Below are positions 61,192-64,000 of a stretch of DNA of 64,000 nt, in pieces (positions within the stretch are counted from its first letter, which is position 1; each line of letters starts with the position of its first letter). Under the pieces are notes generated by a model that saw nothing but the letters and a program-made list of their open reading frames with translations, was not told where the DNA came from and ran no database searches. The DNA is taken from NCBI RefSeq assembly GCF_019969845.1, contig NZ_JAHXYR010000004.1, positions 595,651 to 659,650 of the forward strand, given 5' to 3'. Origin of the DNA: Sphingobacterium sp. GVS05A. Its GTDB lineage: Bacteria; Bacteroidota; Bacteroidia; Sphingobacteriales; Sphingobacteriaceae. Both the position numbers and the translations under genes were made by a program.

Positions 61192-63225
61192 ATGGCAAAT
61201 CAATTTTTAGTTAAAGAAACAATGGCAGCTATGCAAGGTTTATCTGCTGCTGAAATTACAGCTTTACAAAACGGAACTTATGAGGGAGTACAACTATTGG
61301 GCTATTACGAAAAAGGGGATACCCCGGCGCCGATTATTTATTATCTCGCTCCAACGACTCCAGATCCCGGGCCAGATGATGGGGGAAGTGTGATCACAGT
61401 GAGTGGAGTTAAACTGGTTCACGAATTTTGTGATCGGGTGGATGTCAGCTATTTTGGTGCGATTGGTGGTGTCGCCGATTGTCTCGAAAGAATCAATCGC
61501 GCCATAGCATACGCGGAAAGTAGCAATGTAAACATTGTAGAAGTCAGTCAAAATGTTCTTTTGAGTCTGCCCGTTAGCTACGATGCTTTTGGTATAATTA
61601 TGAAGTCACATGTTTATCTGGAACTGAATGCTACGATTGCTATTCGCGCTAACGATTACGAGCGATACGCAATTATTCTATTCTCAAACGTTACCGATAG
61701 TGGTGTTTTTGGTAGAGGTCGGATCGTGGGCGATATCGAGACGCACACTGGGACGTTGGGAGAATGGGGGAACGGTATCAATATTTCCGATGGCTGTAAG
61801 GACATCAGCGTTCAAGACATTACCATTGAGCAATGCTGGGGAGATGGCATATGGGTAGGTGGTGCTAGAACTGCAACCAATGCTAGTAGTAATATATCCG
61901 TCAATCATATTATAGTAGACAAAAATGGACGTCAGGGTATCACCGTAACTAAAGGAAGTAATATCAGTATTTCAAAGTCTACGATCAGTAATACAGGTAC
62001 AATTAAGGGTAAATTGCCAATGGATGGAATTGATATCGAACCGAATGAAAATAATCGCGTGTCCAATGTAAATATTTATGACAATACTTTTCTGAATAAT
62101 GTTGGCCATGATTTCGAAACCAATTGCATGCAACCAAATACCGAGATCAAGAATGTGAATTTTTATAATAACACGATCCTGTCTAACTCGGAAAAAGCTT
62201 CAATAGTAAGTGCTTTGATTAAGGTCAATGCTGAAAGGTTTAAAGAGGATATGGTGGTGAAAAATATCAATATTAAAAATAATCACCTATCTTTTGAAAC
62301 TAAAGAAACCCATAAAATAACAACATTTATCTATTGCTACGGATCAGCAAAGCTTATTGATATAAGCAGCAATACATTTGCTACTAGCCTCGACATCACT
62401 TCAATTAAACTCGACACAGTCTTCGATGTTGTCATTGCTTCTAATTTCTCCTGGCGATCATTCCATTTTGTACTATGTCAGACCGAAGTTCAGGGACTGA
62501 CCGTCCATGCAAATACTGTTGACACATTGATGCATGCAATGGTATCTGCGGGCAATAGTTCCAGAATTAAGGTTTATTCCAACACGATTAATAAGCAGAT
62601 AGGTACCTCGGTCATGGCCTATAATTATAGCAATTGCAGCGATTTGTTCATCTACAATAATAGCAGTTCAAACCTAAGTATGGGCTTTTTCTCCAATAGT
62701 GGGATGTTGTCCAATTGCATTGTGAAGGGCAATGTCATTAATAATTTCAACAGCTCTGGTCGGGCAAATGGTCCCTGTATTTATGTCACAGGAGTTGCTG
62801 CCAGCACAAATATTGTAATAGAAGATAATACAATATTACAATCAGCAAATGCTTTATCTGTAGGTATTAGAGCCTCCCTGTCGCTGTCCGAAACCTATAT
62901 TAAAAATAATATTCTGATTGGACAGTTTGCGCAGAGGATATCCAATGAAACGGGGGCTTCTGTGAAAGTATTGGATCAAAATATTACTTTGGAAGCAAAT
63001 AATTCTGAAATCGGGTTAGTGAAGAAGTCTGTAGGTGTGGCAGGTTCGGCAAGTCCTTTGCCAGGTACAGTGGCAGATTCGGTAGCGAATACGTTGCCTG
63101 AAGTAGTTGCTAATTTGAACACCCTGATTGATAAATACAATGATCTACGTAATTTGACCAGTGAGATCCGAGGATCGTTGAATGCAAAATTGATTGCCGA
63201 TAGAGCGAGTGGCCAACAAGCTTAA
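61192..63225 (+). CDS. Right-handed parallel beta-helix protein (pectate lyase-like/tailspike-type)
   Basis: 677 residues, no signal peptide. Residues 1-60: the MANQFLVKETMAAMQGLSAA module, through LLGYYEKGDTPAPIIYYLAP to DDGGSVITVSGVKL. Residues about 83-110 (VSYFGAIGGVADCLERINRA) are the start motif of the pectate lyase/tailspike superfamily. Then a long beta-helix of NNT/NNxI-type turns (ISVQDITIEQCWGDGIWVGG; VNIYDNTFLNNVGHDFETN). The C-terminal 50 residues (PLPGTVADSVANTLPEVVAN) are helical. It may be a cell-surface or phage/eCIS-type fibre. It has its own terminator. Confidence 0.8.
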   Translation: MANQFLVKETMAAMQGLSAAEITALQNGTYEGVQLLGYYEKGDTPAPIIYYLAPTTPDPGPDDGGSVITVSGVKLVHEFCDRVDVSYFGAIGGVADCLERINRAIAYAESSNVNIVEVSQNVLLSLPVSYDAFGIIMKSHVYLELNATIAIRANDYERYAIILFSNVTDSGVFGRGRIVGDIETHTGTLGEWGNGINISDGCKDISVQDITIEQCWGDGIWVGGARTATNASSNISVNHIIVDKNGRQGITVTKGSNISISKSTISNTGTIKGKLPMDGIDIEPNENNRVSNVNIYDNTFLNNVGHDFETNCMQPNTEIKNVNFYNNTILSNSEKASIVSALIKVNAERFKEDMVVKNINIKNNHLSFETKETHKITTFIYCYGSAKLIDISSNTFATSLDITSIKLDTVFDVVIASNFSWRSFHFVLCQTEVQGLTVHANTVDTLMHAMVSAGNSSRIKVYSNTINKQIGTSVMAYNYSNCSDLFIYNNSSSNLSMGFFSNSGMLSNCIVKGNVINNFNSSGRANGPCIYVTGVAASTNIVIEDNTILQSANALSVGIRASLSLSETYIKNNILIGQFAQRISNETGASVKVLDQNITLEANNSEIGLVKKSVGVAGSASPLPGTVADSVANTLPEVVANLNTLIDKYNDLRNLTSEIRGSLNAKLIADRASGQQA

Positions 63226-63243
63226 TCTATCTTTCGATACACC

Positions 63244-63280
63244 AAAAAGCTTCCCTCTAATCGGCAGAGGGAAGCTTTTT
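63244..63280 (+). terminator. Terminator after beta-helix gene
   Basis: AAAAAGCTTCCCTC/GAGGGAAGCTTTTT perfect stem of 14 pairs followed by TATTT. Confidence 0.85.
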
Positions 63281-63320
63281 TATTTAGAGCATCTGCATAG
63301 GATTTAAAAGAATGAAATAG

Positions 63321-63571
63321 ACTTTTCGGTATCTCTCCCATACCGCTTACATACCGCTTGTTTTCCTCAGATACCCATCGCAGCAGCCATACTTTTATTA
63401 TACACATAAAAACAAAATAATATGGCAAATCAATTTTTAATTAAAGAAACAATGGCAGCTATGCAAGGCTTATCAGCTGCTGAAATCACAGCATTGCAGA
63501 ATGGAACTTATGAGGGAGTTCAGTTATTGGGCTACTATGAAAAAGGGGATGCTCCAGTACTGCTTATCTAG
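63321..63571 (+). pseudogene. Second copy of leader and start of the MANQF gene, truncated
   Basis: Complete leader with hairpin at 63327-63345, then ATG 63422 and 49 codons matching the intact protein (MANQFLIKETMAAMQGLSAA, EITALQNGTYEGVQLLGYYE, KGDAPVLLI) ending in TAG where the intact copy continues with YYLAP. The rest of the gene is absent. Confidence 0.85.
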
Positions 63572-63682
63572 TATTACGTTAACGCACAACTTGGCTCGAA
63601 TCTTGCGTGAATAGCCAATAGAATTGGGACAAATGCCCATGCAGGATTAAGAACTGGGAGCTTAACAGTGAATAAGTCTTAG

Positions 63683-63883
63683 ATGCAAAAAGAACAAATA
63701 ATAGAGCAATTAAAAGAGTTTTATCCGGCAGGTGTTTCCTTGGATGATATAGAGACTTATGTTGGGTCGGAAGCTTTTAATAATCGGAAACTATGTATCG
63801 AATCAGCATGGTCAGACCGTAGGCAATGGGAGCAGTTGAAAGATTCCCTATCCGATCTTTCTGCTGAAATTTGGAGACTGTAA
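63683..63883 (+). CDS. Small hypothetical protein, 66 residues
   Basis: MQKEQIIEQLKEFYPAGVSL, DDIETYVGSEAFNNRKLCIE, SAWSDRRQWEQLKDSLSDLS. Helical and charged; no family recognised. It lies just before the IS256-type element. Confidence 0.45.
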   Translation: MQKEQIIEQLKEFYPAGVSLDDIETYVGSEAFNNRKLCIESAWSDRRQWEQLKDSLSDLSAEIWRL

Positions 63884-63949
63884 CATGAACTGTGTCAGAG
63901 GAATAATTCAATAAGATTATTTATATTCAATTATTCAAACGACACGGTC

Positions 63950-64000
63950 ATGAAAGAAAAAGACCCATTCGACTTTGAACGCTTCAAGGCAGAAGCCATG
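63950..64000 (+). mobile_element. IS256-type transposase, first 17 codons
   Basis: MKEKDPFDFERFKAEAM is the start typical of IS256-family transposases of this group (DFExFKAEA). The window ends here. The left end of the element is probably near 63885-63940, but the terminal repeat was not confirmed. Confidence 0.6.

Noticed and set aside
61192..63225. Secreted pectate lyase
   Set aside because: No signal peptide, and the head module and start motif fit a fibre or tailspike-type protein as well; enzyme activity cannot be claimed.
63222..63428. Minus-strand frame across the terminator and second leader
   Set aside because: It is antisense to the conserved leader and terminator; no support.

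Overview
The window looks like a chromosome segment from a Sphingobacteriaceae bacterium, most likely Sphingobacterium or a close relative. This rests on the gene families (TonB/SusC-type receptor start, fimbrillin-like lipoprotein, DUF3472 lipoprotein, HxlR and AraC regulators, GG-leader peptide with a radical SAM/SPASM enzyme, gnd-zwf-pgl order), the low GC content, the weak ribosome binding sites and the IS types. No tRNA, rRNA or CRISPR array was seen.

Layout. 1-9 kb: TonB receptor start, gapA, a ROK regulator, GNAT enzymes, a Tat-type polysaccharide deacetylase with DoxX, and AraC and LysR regulators. 9-14.5 kb: a Crp-type regulator with a metallo-beta-lactamase-fold hydrolase, a VOC protein divergent from an HxlR regulator, and decayed methyltransferase and SDR genes. 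14.5-18.8 kb: a TolC-HlyD-MFS efflux operon with a divergent AraC regulator. 19-28.5 kb: a DUF3472 lipoprotein, small DMP19/DinB-type genes, an AraC regulator with a TetX-like monooxygenase, a broken IS481 element, a secreted LRR operon and a macrodomain gene. 28.7-32.5 kb: small genes, all on the minus strand, separated by related repeats that look like integron attC sites, with no integrase nearby. 32.6-38 kb: fragments, a TetR/dehydrogenase pair with a clear double operator, and a MORN-type secreted protein. 38-40 kb: a fimbrillin-type surface operon. 41-47 kb: HTH remnants, an HxlR/SnoaL pair, a nucleotidyltransferase-GNAT fusion, and an immunity-like cluster with a stand-alone EF-Tu domain III-like protein. 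47.5-51 kb: the oxidative pentose phosphate operon. 51-53 kb: a second macrodomain copy and an intact Rpn-family nuclease. 53-54 kb: a broken hchA. 54-61 kb: a RiPP locus (GG-leader precursor, radical SAM/SPASM maturase, hydrolase) divergent from four glycosyltransferase-like genes. 61-64 kb: an intact beta-helix protein, a truncated copy of its start, and the edge of an IS256-type transposase.

Three layers of structure stand out. (1) The 28.7-32.5 kb array behaves like integron cassettes: each intact cassette starts and ends with its own matching inverted repeat, and two spacer hairpins differ by a compensated base pair. (2) A module of about 100 bp leader plus the MANQFL start of the beta-helix protein, or part of it, occurs at six places; only one copy is attached to a complete gene. 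(3) The 54-61 kb locus looks like a pathway for a glycosylated, radical-SAM-modified peptide. Many genes between them carry single stops or frameshifts, so this is either a decaying accessory region or one containing some base errors; the sequence alone cannot decide.
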